Source: Cephalotus follicularis
Lineage: Eukaryota > Streptophyta > Magnoliopsida > Oxalidales > Cephalotaceae
DNA: 64,000 bases
Assembly (NCBI GenBank): GCA_001972305.1
Contig: BDDD01001814.1
Coordinates: 83,239-147,238 of the forward strand
Direction of reading: 5' to 3'
Positions 23,206-34,621 of this stretch are shown here, in pieces; position 1 is the stretch's first letter; each line of letters opens with the position of its first letter. The translations under genes and the position numbers were made by a program. The notes beneath the pieces were generated by a model. The model was not told the origin of the DNA. It was given only the letters and a program-made list of their open reading frames with translations, and made no database searches.

Positions 23206-24598
23206 TATCCGCACCAGCTGCGTCTAGCTGAAGACGTTAAAACAAAGCGCTTAGTGGGAGGTAACCCACTGTTTTTATTTATTTATTTATTTATTTTATT
23301 TATATATCTCGTTTCTTTTATGCTTTTGTTTTTGTCTATCATTGTTTTTGTAGGTAAATTACGTGCAGTTCGATGTTTCCACAGTTCTTAATTTTAGCTG
23401 CACCGATAAATTTGTTTGAGCTCCATACAATATCCGGTAAATCCTATCCAATTGCTCTTTTATTTATTAGCAATGTTTGATTATTTTTTTCTCATTTATT
23501 GTTATTTTTCTATTTGTGTTTCATTGCATTGAGGACAATGCAACGTTTAAGTATGGGGGGGTTTAGTACCGTAGTTCATTTTAATTTTGAAAGTAGGAAT
23601 AAATGTTGATATATTTAGAAATAATAGAAAACCCCATAGGAGAAATAATAAACATTTTTTTTCAAGGAAAAGAAAAAGAATGCATATCAAGGTAGGCGTT
23701 TTGTTCAAAAATAAATGAAAAAAAAAAAGAATAAAAAGACTAATCTTGTGTGTTTTCAAGGTTTCATAAATCTTAGTAAAGAGAAAGACAAGGAATTGAT
23801 GTTCCTACATATAAAAAACGAAAAAAAAGATAAATAATGTTTATTTTACTTTCTTTGAATTCAGTCTTGGTCTATAGCCTATTTGATTCGAGTAATTAAG
23901 CACGATGGGTGTTTTACACCTAGTTCCTTAAAGCCAACTGGTTTGGGAGTAACAGGTCGAAAGCTCGCTACATGGGTCTTATAGAAAGCTTAAGAGATCA
24001 AGACATTGCACGAATTTAAGTTGATAAACAAAATCTAAAGTTACTTAGTACTTTGAGTATCTGGTGTTTGCTCCATCCATGATATTTCAGATGGAAAAGA
24101 GTAGAGGAATGAATAAAAAGAAAAAAAATGTGCGTAAGTGCTAAAGTTCCTTGTCCGATTCCGAACTAGATTTTATGTTATTAAGAATGCATATCTTGAT
24201 TGGTTACATATTGCTTTAGAAAAGAAAAATTATGTAGTAAGCTGCTTAATTGAGATGTGTTTTGATTCTAGAACTTGAAACGAGATAATAAAATTCAAGT
24301 ATGAGGGTGTTATATGAATTTTTAAGTAGAGATACATTTAGCCTATTGTCAAATTTTTTATGAACTGAATTTTGTGTGTTTATTCACTTTGAAAATACTT
24401 ATGAGACTAAAACTCGTCCACTAGGGCCACCTAGGGGTTTAAAGGCTTGTTGCATCCGCTAAATGCAATCGTGATTCCTACGAAAATGAGTTAGGTTTTT
24501 GTTTGTGTTTGCTGTTTTTGTTTATGTTTTTGTTTTCATGTTCTTAGCTTTCCATTTTCTTTACTTGAGGACAAGCAAAGTGCAAGCATGGGGGTATT
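23206..24598 (+). other. 3' noncoding region of Athila-P with two polypurine-type sites
   Basis: The block AAAGCGCTTAGTGGGAGG at 23246, followed by TAACCCA, is the conserved post-integrase motif of Athila/Tat elements. The first part (to about 23800) matches Athila-M 27041-27566 in inverted orientation. Two similar sites occur: TTGAGGACAATGCAACG then AAGTATGGGGGGGTTT (23529-23567) and TTGAGGACAAGCAAAGTG then AAGCATGGGGGTATT (24565-24598). The second abuts the 3' LTR and is the working polypurine tract. The rest is AT-rich, with no open frame of note. Confidence 0.75.
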
Positions 24599-25204
24599 TG
24601 ATAAGCATAAAAATGTGTTATTTTTAATGATTTATTTATTATATTTTATGCTTGGGATAGACTACTGTGGTGGTGTTTATTTGATTTTCAGGTATTATGT
24701 TGATTATTGCCGAATAAGAGAAAATGAAGCTAATACGCTACTTTTCGAGTTAAAGTGGTTTGAAGTCAAAGATAAATTAAAGAGTGCATCCACTTAAGCG
24801 AGAGAAGTCAAAAATTAAGACTCAAAAGATATTGAATATTGGGCTCATTATGTTCATAAAATTATTTGGAGCACTTTTAGTTCTTGGATCGATTTATTCT
24901 GAAGCTCTGATTAAGAGATATTGCAAGAGAACAAACGTTGAATCATTTGAAGCTATACTCCACGTGTCACCATGCAACACACCCAGCATTCTTCAATTAA
25001 CACATTAACGCCTCATTCAATACGTCTTCAATCCACATGCACAGCAAAGCGTCCATGCAGTCCATCATGTCTTCAGCCCATGTATCCTTCAGCACCCACA
25101 TGCGTGTCAAATCAGCTAAGCCCACGTGTGCAGACAAGTCCATGCATGCAACCCATACGTCTTTAGCTCATCCCCAAAGTATAAATAATCACTTTTACGC
25201 CTAA

Positions 25205-26150
25205 CTTAATGGAAATAGTTGTTTGGTAAAGGATAAAACAAATCTCTTGAACAGAAAGTGATTTTAGTTTTACACTTGCTAAAATCTATTTTCTCAACAC
25301 AGCTCAAGGGTGTGTTGGAAAACTACTTATGCGAGAAGCTAAAACTACCTTTGACAATTGGCCTCTGCACGAATCTTACAAGTAGCATTACTGCTGCGTT
25401 CGTGATCATCAGAATTGCCACCGTGGTCCCACTTACCTCTATTGTACACCGATTAGCCTTTGTTGGTTCCGACCCACACCCACCTTAAGGTGGCTCGATA
25501 TGCTGAACAGTTGACGCTATTGATGTTGGTTCGGCTGTGACATCAGCATCATCACCACCACTGAAGAACGCATGTCCTTCACCTTCCTCCATCTCCATAT
25601 TCCAAACATTTGGCATAGTGGGAAGTGATTTGTGTGGTTGTGGAGTGAGTAACAAGAAATAGCAAGTACTTGTAACGTGTTGGAGAGAGAAAAAGTAGGA
25701 GATGAAAGAAGTGAAGTGCTGCAAATGCACCATGGAATGGATGAGAGAAAGACAAATTGGGCAGTGATTTGTGTGGCTGTGGTGCTTTGTCCTTTCGAAG
25801 GCTTTAGCTTTGGTTTTGTTGGTGGCAGTGTGGGTTATGGTTTTGATTTTTGTTATGGATTTTGTAGGGATTATGGTGGTGGTTAGTGGTGGTTTAAATA
25901 ATAGGTTTGTTAATTAAAAAAATTTATTATTATATCCATTTCAATCATACATAATAGAAGCACTTTAAAAAAATATTTAAACAAACACATAGACAACTTT
26001 TTATTTTAAAAAGGTGATTTTAGTCATTTTGTTTACCAAACGCTTTTGTAAGATCCATAACACTTTTACCTACAACACTTTTATAAGTGATTTTAGTCAC
26101 AGAGTTTTTATAAGTGATTCTACACAACACACAGCCATACCAAACAGACC
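25205..26150. mobile_element. Probable non-autonomous hAT-type DNA transposon in the Athila-P LTR
   Basis: The ends carry imperfect inverted repeats: GTTGTTTGGTAAAGG at 25219 and, reversed, CTGTTTGGTATGGC at 26148. Subterminal GTGATTTTAG repeats occur at 25258, 26013 and 26090. GTTTGGTA ends and such repeats are usual in plant hAT elements. The insert explains most of the length excess over the Athila-M LTR. No transposase is visible. I could not fix an 8-bp target duplication, so the borders are approximate. The minus strand at 25485-25620 has a short open frame (MPNVWNMEMEEGEGHAFF then an acidic tail). Confidence 0.5.
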
Positions 26151-26253
26151 TTTAGTCTATGCAACCAAAGATCATCATGCGCCAAATACACTATCAAATG
26201 CGGAAATAAACATAAGAGAGGGACCCACGTTGGCTTTAGGTTTTAGGGAGCGA

Positions 26254-26264
26254 CTATATATATG
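26254..26264 (+). promoter_or_regulatory. Candidate TATA box of the Athila-P LTR
   Basis: GACTATATATATG lies at the same place as GACTATAAAAAG in the Athila-M LTR. Confidence 0.4.
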
Positions 26265-26717
26265 ACATAAAGCGGAGAAGAAAAGGAGGGGATAGCAGGG
26301 GAGACGCGAGAAAAGGAGAGAATCGGCGGGAGAGGATGAGAAATCACTGAAGAAATTTGCTATCATCGTTACTATGCTCAACTAAGTATTTTAATCCCCA
26401 TATGTAGATGAATTCATATTTTATATATATTTCAGTTTTTGTTTCAAGTTTAATTGCATGTTTGTGAGACACTTTTTCTTGATTAATGCATTGGAACATT
26501 GATGAGAAGAATTTTTAATATATAAATTCTGTTTTCATGTTTTAGTGTCAGTAGCTCTATTTCATCTACATCATGCAATGCTTTTTATGTGATTGAACAA
26601 ATGACATCCTTTAACCAATCAACCTTTTGAGAGTATCAAGGTTTGACAGGATAAGTTGTACCTAGTTTAATTCGGTAATTTTCTGCACTAAACTGAAACT
26701 TGTGCCATGAATTTGAG

Positions 26718-26740
26718 TATATATATATATATATATATAA
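26718..26740. repeat. TA microsatellite in the Athila-P LTR
   Basis: A run of about 11 TA units. A shorter run (33365-33378) is at the same LTR position in Athila-M. Confidence 0.9.
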
Positions 26741-27038
26741 GCATGCGGGGATTCTCACATCTACGGGATTGCTTTTTTCATATCACTTTTCTTATTTATT
26801 TATTTTGTTAGTTTACATTAGATATTTAATTTGAAATGTTCAATTTCTCATTGCCATAGTTTAATCCAACCAATCATCTTTTCTAAGTTATTTTTATTAT
26901 TCATATATTTTCTGTTTTAGTACATCCTAGGTTTATTTTTACAGCATCTCCTATAGCTCTTTGTGGGAACGAGCCCTAGTTCCACTTGCAAAATTATTTG
27001 ATTAGGGTGATTTTGATACGGCTTCACGACAACCATCA

Positions 27039-27566
27039 AACATCCATTCATTGTCCTTTTCCTTACTAAGAATTATGGAACCTTGAAAACACACAAGATC
27101 GGACTTTTATTCATTCATCAAAAAAAAATTCGCACAACTCCTACCTTGAGATATATTCCTTTTATTTTCCTTGAAAACCAAATTTTTCATTACTTCTCCT
27201 ATGGGGTTTTTCTATTATCTTCAAGCATATCTACATTTACTCATATTTTCAAAATTACGATGAACTTGGTACTAACCCCCCATACTTAAACGTTGCATTG
27301 TCCTCAATGCAATGAAACACAACTATGAGAATAACAATAAATTAGCAAAAATAGACGGAACAATGCAAACAAATAAAAGAACAATGGGGTAGGGTTTACC
27401 AGATATGATCATGGATGTTCGAAGCATCGATCTTCAAGAAATTTAACTCTAAAAACAATGAAAAACAAAAACATAAAAGAAACAAGATACATAAATAAAA
27501 CATCGGGTTGCCTCCCACTCAGTGCTAGGCTTTAACGTCGTTAGCTAGACGCAGTTGGTGTGGATA
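27039..27566 (-). other. 3' noncoding region of Athila-M (part)
   Basis: Matches 23206-23800 of Athila-P inverted, including the GGGTTGCCTCCCACT block (27505) and the CCCCCCATACTTAAACG polypurine-like site (27277). No coding content. Confidence 0.75.
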
Positions 27567-28720
27567 TCACAGAGGAGCATAGACAGGACCAATCAAGTCA
27601 ACATACTCAATGATCTGTCCATCCATAATTCCATCCACATATGGTTTCAGACGTTTCCCATTGACTTTAAATGTGGATCCATTGGTCGGGTGCTTGATGG
27701 TCACAGCACCATGACGGAATACTTCAGTCACTAAGAATGGGCCATCCCAACGAGATCGAAGTTTACCTGGAAACAAGCGTAACTTAGAGTTAAATAGCCA
27801 GACTTTTTGATTAGGTTCAAAATATTTCCTAACAATGTACTTATCATGAAAGTCCTTAGTCCTAGCCTTGTAAGTCCGTGCACTCTCATATGCGATGTTA
27901 CGCCACTCGTCGAGCTCTAAAAGCTGAATAGCACGGTTAGAACCCGTTGTCTTCATGTCAAAATTGAATTGTCTAATAGCCAATAACGCATGGTGTTCCA
28001 ATTCAACAGGCAAATGGCAAGCTTTCCCAAAAACAAGGCGATATGGTGACATGCCAATGGGAGTCTTATATGTTGTCTATAGGCCCACAAAGCGTCATCT
28101 AATCGTAATGAGCAATCTTTCCTATTTGGCCTAACAGTTTTGTCCAGAATTCTCTTAAGGTCCCTATTGGACACCTCTACTTGCCCACTAGTCTGGGGAT
28201 GATATGGAGTGGAAATCTTATGGGTTATCGAGTATTTCTTTAAGAGCGCGTCTACATTCTAGTGTTTAAAATGTGAACTCCCATCACTGATAATGGCTCT
28301 AGGAAAACCAAAACGGCTGAAAATATGACTTTGCACGAATTTAATCACTACCTTATGATCATTGGTTCTAGTGTCCTGAGCTTCTACCCATTTGGACAAA
28401 TAGTCCACCGCAACTAAAATATACTCACAACCAAAAGACGACGAAAAATGTCTCATAAAGTCCATACCCCAAACATCAAATATCTCCACAACTAGAATAA
28501 GGCTAAGGGGCATCATGTTTCTACGAGACATATTTCCTACTTTTTGGCAGTTAACACATGTGCGGCAGAAATCATGGGTGTCTTTAAATAATGTAGGCCA
28601 ATAGAGACCGCTTTGCAAAACTTTGGTAGTGGTTTTCTTTCCACCGAAATGCCCTCCATAAGCAAGAGAGTGACAAAAAGTAAGAATATTATGGAACTCA
28701 CTCTCTGGAACACAACGACG
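27567..28720 (-). pseudogene. Athila-M integrase, broken
   Basis: Integrase joins the DNA copy to the chromosome. The minus strand shows the zinc-binding end (FCRTCVNCQKVGN), the core (VWGMDFMRHF with the first Asp; IISDGSSHF with the second) and, in another frame, the C-terminal part ([21 protein letters not shown]) ending in [16 protein letters not shown]. The third catalytic residue region reads PYHP-free decayed sequence around 28200. A stop at 28259 and a frameshift near 28050 break it. The N-terminal side has further stops near 28620-28740. Confidence 0.8.
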
Positions 28721-28899
28721 GATAATCTAATCTGAACAGTACCGAAACAATTCAGGATCCACCCAAATGTAGAACTTCAGCTCAGCAAAAAACCTGTCTT
28801 TTTCCTATTTACCCTAACCATCGGGAAGCTTCCCCATAGCCAAGTAATTCACTATATGCGTATACCACAGAGAAGCTCTATGGGAGACGGCAAAAAGAT

Positions 28900-29460
28900 A
28901 TTCATCAGGGAATGAATCTCTAATTAATTCCATGGATGCAGTAGACTCAACTAGATTCTAGACAGATGGTCAGCTACGACATTCTTTGAACCTTTCTTAT
29001 CGCGTATTTCTAAGTCAAATTCCTGTAAAAGCAGAATCCATCGAATAAGTCTCGGTTTTGTGTCCTTTTTGGAAAGGAGATGCTTGAGAGCATAATGATC
29101 TGTGTACACCACAACCTTGGATCCCAGGAGATATGAACGAAACGTTTCCAGAGAAAACACTACCGCTAACAATTCTTTTTCAGTCGTGGTATAATTAGAT
29201 TGAGCCTCTGAAAAAGTCTTACTAGCATAGTAAATGACAACTGGTTTCTTGTCTACCTTCTATCTTAAAATCGCACCGACTGCATAATCTGATGCATCGC
29301 ACATAATTTTCAAAGGCAACGACTAGTCCGTGGGCTGAATAATAGGAGTAGTAGACAATGAATCTTTCAAGGTCTGAAAAGACTGAAGGCAGGCATCATC
29401 AAAGACAAATGGTACTTTCTCAACAAGGAGGTTGCAAAGGGGTTTGGAGATGGTACTAAA
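28900..29460 (-). pseudogene. Athila-M RNase H, broken
   Basis: The frame at 28951-29172 reads [20 protein letters not shown], then [19 protein letters not shown] and [14 protein letters not shown]. These are typical of the RNase H end in Athila. The upstream catalytic part (29180-29460) is decayed, with several stops. Confidence 0.8.
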
Positions 29461-29499
29461 GTCTTTAATGAATCACCTGTAAAATCCGGCATGTCCAAG

Positions 29500-30480
29500 A
29501 AACAATCTAACTTGCTAGAACAGAAGAGGGAGGAGGGAGTTTCTGAATTAATTCCACTTTTGCTCTATCAACCTCAATCCCACGTGAGGAGACAATATGT
29601 CCAAGCACAATACCTTCTTGAACCATAAAATGACTCTTCTCCCAACTCAAAACCAGATTTGTCTCCTTACAATGCTTGAGAACTTCTTCCAACTAAAGGA
29701 GAGCATCATCAAAGGATGATCCAAAAATAGAGAAATCATCCATAAAAACCTCGAGGAACTCCCCTACCATATCAGAGAATATAGCGAGCATGCAAAGCTA
29801 GAAAGTGGCAGGGGCGTTCCATAGTTCCAAGGGCATTCGTCAAAAAGCGAATGTGCCATAAGGGCATGTGAATGTGGTTTTCTCTTTGTCCTCAGGGCAC
29901 ACACTTACTTGGTTATATCCAGAGTACCCATCTAAAAAGCTGAACTAGCTATTGCCGGACAGCTTCTTAAGGATTTGATCAATGAGTGGAAGTTGAAAGT
30001 GATCCTTTCAATTGACAGAATTGAGTTTTCTATAGTCAATACATATTCGCCAACCAGTCATTGTACGAGTGGAGATCCTGTCACCCTTTTCATTCTCAAC
30101 CACATTAATGCCCGACTTCTTTTGCACTATCTGGATGGGACTAACCCATTTACTGTCAGAGATAGGCTAAATAATGACTGCATCTAACCACTTTACAATC
30201 TCATTCTTGACAACTTCGCTCATGTTTGGATTCAATATTCCTTGTGCATCTCTAAAAGGTTTAGCACCATCTTCGCAGAAAATCCGATGCATACAGATAT
30301 ATGGGCTTATGCCTTTCAAATATGCCACTGACCACTCAATGGCTTCTTTGTGATCTTTCAAAACTGCCAATACCTTGTCTTCCTGATCAGTAGTCAAACT
30401 CAATGCAATAATGACAAGGAGTGTCTCATTTGGCCCAAAGTAAGCAAACTTCAAAGAATCAGGTAAGGACTTTATGTCTA
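29500..30480 (-). pseudogene. Athila-M reverse transcriptase, broken
   Basis: On the minus strand the RT motifs can be followed: IRKEVVKLLDA-type start (VVKNEIVKWLDAVII), WVSPIQIVQKKSG, CIDYRKLN, FLDGYSGYNQ, and the catalytic box as EVFMDDFSIFG (Athila elements often have FMDD). The thumb reads VLSWEKSHFMVQEGIVLGH. Stops lie near 30167, 30005, 29955 and 29695 and in the NAP(P/A)TF segment. Confidence 0.8.
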
Positions 30481-31540
30481 AAACATGGGGAGATTCTATT
30501 GAATTCATCATGGGAGGCTTTGCCAAAGGAGGTAATGGCTCAAATTTATATGTCCACAGAGGAAGATGTGAAGAGATAGGAAAATCCAACAGGGCATTAA
30601 TCTCCAAAGTGTCCGTATCACAATTGTCACCAAATATGTTCAAGTATTGCTGCAAGGAGTTATTTGCAAGTGTCTCGGGTGCCCACTCGGATACTACCTC
30701 ATCTATCATATCTATGGCAAAAAAAATCCTCCTCACCTTGAGCCCCAAGGATGCATTAAAGATGTTGAGCCTCAACTTGTTATTACCAAAGGATATGTCC
30801 ATGGCTCTCGATCGATAGTTTATGTAAGCATTTTCTATGGCCAAGAAAGCACGAGCTAAGATAATCGACTGTGGCTTCCCATTCGAAGAGGTCTCCACTG
30901 GAAAATACAGTTCATCTACTTTCACCAAAACGTCCTCAATGTATCCCTTAGGAACTTTTAGAGATCTATCAGAAAGTTGAAGCGTCACCTCAGTGGGTTT
31001 CAATTCTCCAAACCCAAAATGATCATAAACTGAGCTAGGGAAGATGTTAACGCTGGCCCCTAAATCCAGGAGTGGTCTCTCTATAATTAAATTTCCAATC
31101 TTACAAGATATCATAGGAGCTCCGAGGTCTTTTAGTTTAGGTGGCAGCTTGTTATAAAGCACTGCGCTCACCTGTTCTTTTAGATGAACAATTTTTAGAA
31201 TGTGGGTTTTCAGCTTACGCTTTGTGGTGCATAAGTCCTTTAAGAACTTAGCATAATCTAGAACTTGCTATATCGCATCTAGGAGAGGAAGGTTGATCTG
31301 GACTTGTTTAAACAGTTCCATCATCTCTTCCATCCTTCATACCTTTTTACCAAATGTAGGAACCAAATACGGAGATCGCAAACACTCGGGAAAAGGTGCT
31401 TTAAGTGCGACAAGAGTAGTATCCTTTTTCCTTCCCCTTGTGTTCACTGTCTTTAGACATGGATGTCTCTTTCTCACTACTCTCGGGGGACACTTTTTCT
31501 TCAGGACTCTTATCGGGCATCTTATCAGGATTTGAAACAT
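30480..31540 (-). pseudogene. Athila-M gag end and aspartic protease
   Basis: The 334-codon frame at 30167-31171 begins MSAVLYNKLPPKLKDLGAP and carries the protease site LLDLGASVNIFPSSVYDHF with its Asp kept. It runs on into the RT N-terminus, so protease and RT are in one frame. Upstream, 31337-31540 (PFPECLRSPYLVPTFGKKV) is the gag C-terminal region, broken from protease by stops near 31270-31330. Confidence 0.8.
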
Positions 31541-31613
31541 TTACTTACGGTTCCCTGATTATCCTCCCACTTCTCATAGTTGTAATTGCTTGGGCTTGTT
31601 CTAAGTGGGAACA

Positions 31614-33035
31614 CTATCCAGACTGATTTCTAGGATTGCTTACCACTTGACTGGGTAGGTGGCCTTCTTCTCTCTTCCTGATAATATCAGCTAGTTGTCC
31701 TATTTGCGTTTCCAATTTGGAAATGGATTGGGTATGGGAGTGAAGGATGTGATCATATTTCTGGCATTTCTTATTTATCCCCTCTAAAGCAAATAGTACC
31801 TTATTCATTTTATCTTCAATTGCCGTAGGCGCTCGAGGTGGTGGAAGATTAGATGGTTGCACATCGTTATAGGCATTTTGGTTGGGAAGAGAATTATTTT
31901 GCCCATACGGGGGATTGTGGCTAGTATTAGGTTGCTTCCATGCAAAGTTTGGGTGATTCCTCCATCCCAAGTTATATGTGTTGGAGAATGGATCATTCCT
32001 CGGTCTAAGGAATCCTTGCACTGCTTGCACTTGATCTTGAATAAATTTCAAATATTGCACAGCAAGCAGGCAATCAGTCATGTAATGTGTTGGGCTAGCA
32101 CATAAGGCGCAAGCCTCTTGTGTACTAGAAGTCTTAGTAGATTGCGTAGGAAGCGTCCCTATCATTTGCACTTTATCTAACTTCTAGGACAGGATGTCCA
32201 CCATGGCCTTGATGATTTCAAATTGGCTAACCTCATAAATACCTCATTTCTTCTGAGTACCCGTTGCGGAGGACTCTACTCAGGATGATAAATGATGCAG
32301 AGAGTTCTCGCTAAGGGACTCAAACAATTGCCAAGCCTCGTCCTCACTTTTGTGCATGCATGTGCCTCCACAAGAAGCATCCACCATCTGTCTATTTTGT
32401 GTGGTCAGTCCATCGTAAAAACATTGAACGAACTGCCATTTAGGAATGGCATGATGGGGACATTTCCTGATGAGGTCCTTTAATCTTTCCCATGACTCAT
32501 GAAACTGCTCACTATCTTGCTGTGAGAAGCTAGTGAGAGCTCACCTTATTTGGTTGGTCCAACCTATGGGAAAATATTTCTTGAGGAATTTGTGCTGTAA
32601 TTGTGCCCATGTGGTGATAATCACGGAATCCAAGGAATGCAGCCATTGTTTAGCTCTGTCCTGTAATGAGAATAGCAACAAAATCAGCTTAAGTGCATCC
32701 ACATACAAGTTCTAAATTTTGAATGTGAAACAAATTTCAATGAATTCACAGCAAATCCATAAAAGGAAGGTAACATCTGTATAATGCTAGATTGATCTCA
32801 TATTGAGCTGCTTGGACAGTAGACACCAAAATACATGCGGCAGTGGTATATGCACATGGATTAAAGTGTTCACTTATGGGCCGTCTTTGGGGTGCGTCAA
32901 TATTATCACCCATTCTGTTATTCGATCTAATGCTAGCCAAAGTTCTTTCGATTTCTAGATCATAAGTAACTACTTTGTTATCTAATGATCGGCGACCTAG
33001 CATGCACCTAAGCTTCTATGGCACTCATTTAGCTC
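31614..33035 (-). pseudogene. Athila-M gag, broken
   Basis: The N-terminal part (32746-33003) starts MLGRRSLDNKVVTYDLEIER. The capsid core (32180-32700) has stops. The 31614-32171 frame holds the zinc knuckle CALCASPTHYMTDC (all ligands kept), WRNHPNFAWKQPN and a QIGQLADIIRKREEG segment. The order and sequence agree with Athila-P gag. Confidence 0.85.
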
Positions 33036-33050
33036 CCCGGCAACGACGCC
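33034..33050 (-). promoter_or_regulatory. Primer binding site of Athila-M, tRNA-Asp type
   Basis: CCCCGGCAACGACGCCA is the minus-strand TGGCGTCGTTGCCGGGG, one base from the canonical tRNA-Asp site. Confidence 0.9.
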
Positions 33051-33685
33051 AAAATTTTGTTTGTATCGTTGAACCGATTCAAAATTACTCTAATCTAACA
33101 ATTAGCAAATGGAAAGTAGGGATCGTTCCCTCGAAGAGCTATGATGACATAAACGATCCTAATGTGCAACTAAAACAGAAATACGAACACTGAATTAATT
33201 TAATCTAAGCTAACAATGTAGATAAAGTGAATTGAAAAGAAAATTGATTGGAATTAAACTATTTTAATGAGAAACTGAACAATTCAAATTAAATATCTAA
33301 TGCAAAATCTAAATAAGAAATTAATACGAGAAAATAGTCCTTTGGATGTGAGAATCCTCGCATGTATATATATATATTCAAATTCATGGAAAAAATTCTG
33401 GTTTATTGTAATATCACAGATATCACAGAAAATAATGATTTAGCCTAGGTACAGCCTATCCTGTCAAACCTTGATACTCTCAAAAGGTTGATTGGTTAAA
33501 GGATGTCTTTGGTGCAATCATATAAAAACTTAAGATTTATCACATGATGTAAATGAATTAGAGCTACATGCACTAAAATATCAAAACAGATTTTATATCA
33601 TTAAAATTCCTACTCATCAATGTTCCACATACATTAACAAGAAAACATTGTCTCAGATACATGCTATTAAACCAGAAAACCAGAA

Positions 33686-33689
<4 letters not shown>

Positions 33690-33718
<29 letters not shown>
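33690..33718. repeat. TA microsatellite in the Athila-M LTR
   Basis: About 14 TA units. Confidence 0.9.
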
Positions 33719-33719
<1 letters not shown>

Positions 33720-33885
33720 CATGGGTTCATCTACATCCAGGGATTAAAATACTTAGCCGGTCATGATGATGGTAGCAGTAATAATCTTCAAAGAATTGTT
33801 CATCTAGCAGTCACCTTCTTCTGACTTTGTTAACTCTCACAGACTAGCCTCTAAAATAACCTCCCAAACCAGGCGTTGAAGTTTT

Positions 33886-33895
33886 CTTTTTATAG
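33886..33895 (-). promoter_or_regulatory. Candidate TATA box of the Athila-M LTR
   Basis: CTATAAAAAG on the minus strand, directly downstream of the motif array and at the place matching 26254 in Athila-P. Confidence 0.45.
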
Positions 33896-33984
33896 TCTAA
33901 CCGTCATCTAGTAAAATGGAATAAAATCTAACCTATTACAATCTAACTAAAACTGTAAAAACTATCCAATTTTGGTGCCTGATA

Positions 33985-34425
33985 CATCGTAAGTGTCGAC
34001 TCTTAAGTCTTGGGCGTCGACTCTTTGGTGTTTTACGTTGACGCTTTCATATGTTGAATGCGTTAGGTGTCGACGTGACTCTTGGGTTATGGGGCATATA
34101 TGAGTGTTAAGCGTCAACGCTTAAGTCAGGCGTCGACGCTTAAGTTGTGTAGCAGGATGACGTTGACATCTTCCTCTTTACGCATTAACGTGTAAAGCTA
34201 TTGTACCATTTGTGCAATTATGGCGTTGACGTCTTGCTGATGGCGTTGATGTCTAAATGTTGAATTTTTAGCACGTTGACACCAATTGGATTGGTGTTGA
34301 CGGAAATCATAATTCTGCAGATTTGTTCCAATTGAGTTGCAAAGCGTTGACGCTTAAGTTGATACCGTCAGCGCTTAAGAGATAAGCATCAATGTTTAAG
34401 GTCTAGGCGTTGATGCCCTGTTATA
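33985..34425. repeat. GTCGAC-core motif array (Athila-M LTR)
   Basis: About sixteen units in 440 bp, for example AAGTGTCGACTC, GGCGTCGACTC, GGTGTCGACG, GCGTCAACGCTTAAG, GGCGTCGACGCTTAAG, and many decayed to GCGTTGACGC. It sits upstream of the candidate TATA box. The element is Athila, unrelated to the Tekay LTRs that carry the same motif. Confidence 0.8.
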
Positions 34426-34621
34426 TTTTCTGTAGAATTTTGTTATTTCTTCAATCTTAAATCTTCTTGTTCGTAATTTGTGCCAAGTTGACTCAAGTTT
34501 CTGCATTTTGCTCACTTTGGTCTCTTACCTGAAAGTCAATTAAACACAACCAAAGTAATATGTTCCATACATAAAAATACAATAATTAACTCATTAAAAA
34601 GAATACATTTTTATGCTTATC

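Larger units (their letters stand above)
1..27038 (+). mobile_element. Athila-type Ty3/gypsy element (Athila-P), right part, split by nested insertions
   Basis: The visible parts are the end of the 5' LTR (1-148), a primer site matching tRNA-Asp, gag up to 436, then gag and protease remnants from 20264, an integrase C-terminal scrap, a 3' noncoding region and the 3' LTR (24599-27038). The last 150 bp of the 3' LTR match the first 148 bp of the window, which shows they are two LTRs of one element. The 5' LTR begins outside the window. The element is split at 436/20264 by Tekay-1. It lacks RT, RNase H and most of integrase, so it could only have moved with help from another element. It sits inside the 3' noncoding part of Athila-M, as sequence homologous to that region resumes at 27041. 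Confidence 0.85.
24599..27038 (+). repeat. 3' LTR of Athila-P
   Basis: The LTR is 2440 bp, from TGATAAGCATAAAAATG to ACGACAACCATCA. Its start and its right half match the Athila-M LTR (33058-34621, 1564 bp). The 0.88 kb excess is largely explained by an inserted hAT-like sequence at about 25205-26150. A candidate TATA box (26254) precedes the shared right part. Unlike the Athila-M LTR, it has no GTCGAC-core array; the matching place (24960-25170) holds C-rich segments repeating CCATGCA and CCCACATGCGTG forms. Confidence 0.85.
27039..34621 (-). mobile_element. Athila-type Ty3/gypsy element, minus strand (Athila-M), 3' end outside the window
   Basis: From right to left: 5' LTR (33058-34621), tRNA-Asp primer site, gag, protease, RT, RNase H, integrase and part of the 3' noncoding region. 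The left part is interrupted at 27039 by the end of Athila-P, so the remaining 3' region and the 3' LTR lie left of the window. All five domains are recognisable, but stops are frequent. No env-like frame follows integrase in the visible part. Confidence 0.85.
33058..34621 (-). repeat. 5' LTR of Athila-M
   Basis: The LTR is 1564 bp. On the minus strand it starts TGATAAGCATAAAAATG and ends CGATACAAACA just before the primer site. It shares its two ends and right half with the Athila-P LTR. Between them lies a GTCGAC-core array (33985-34425) absent from the Athila-P LTR. It also has TA runs at 33365-33378 and 33690-33718. Confidence 0.85.
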
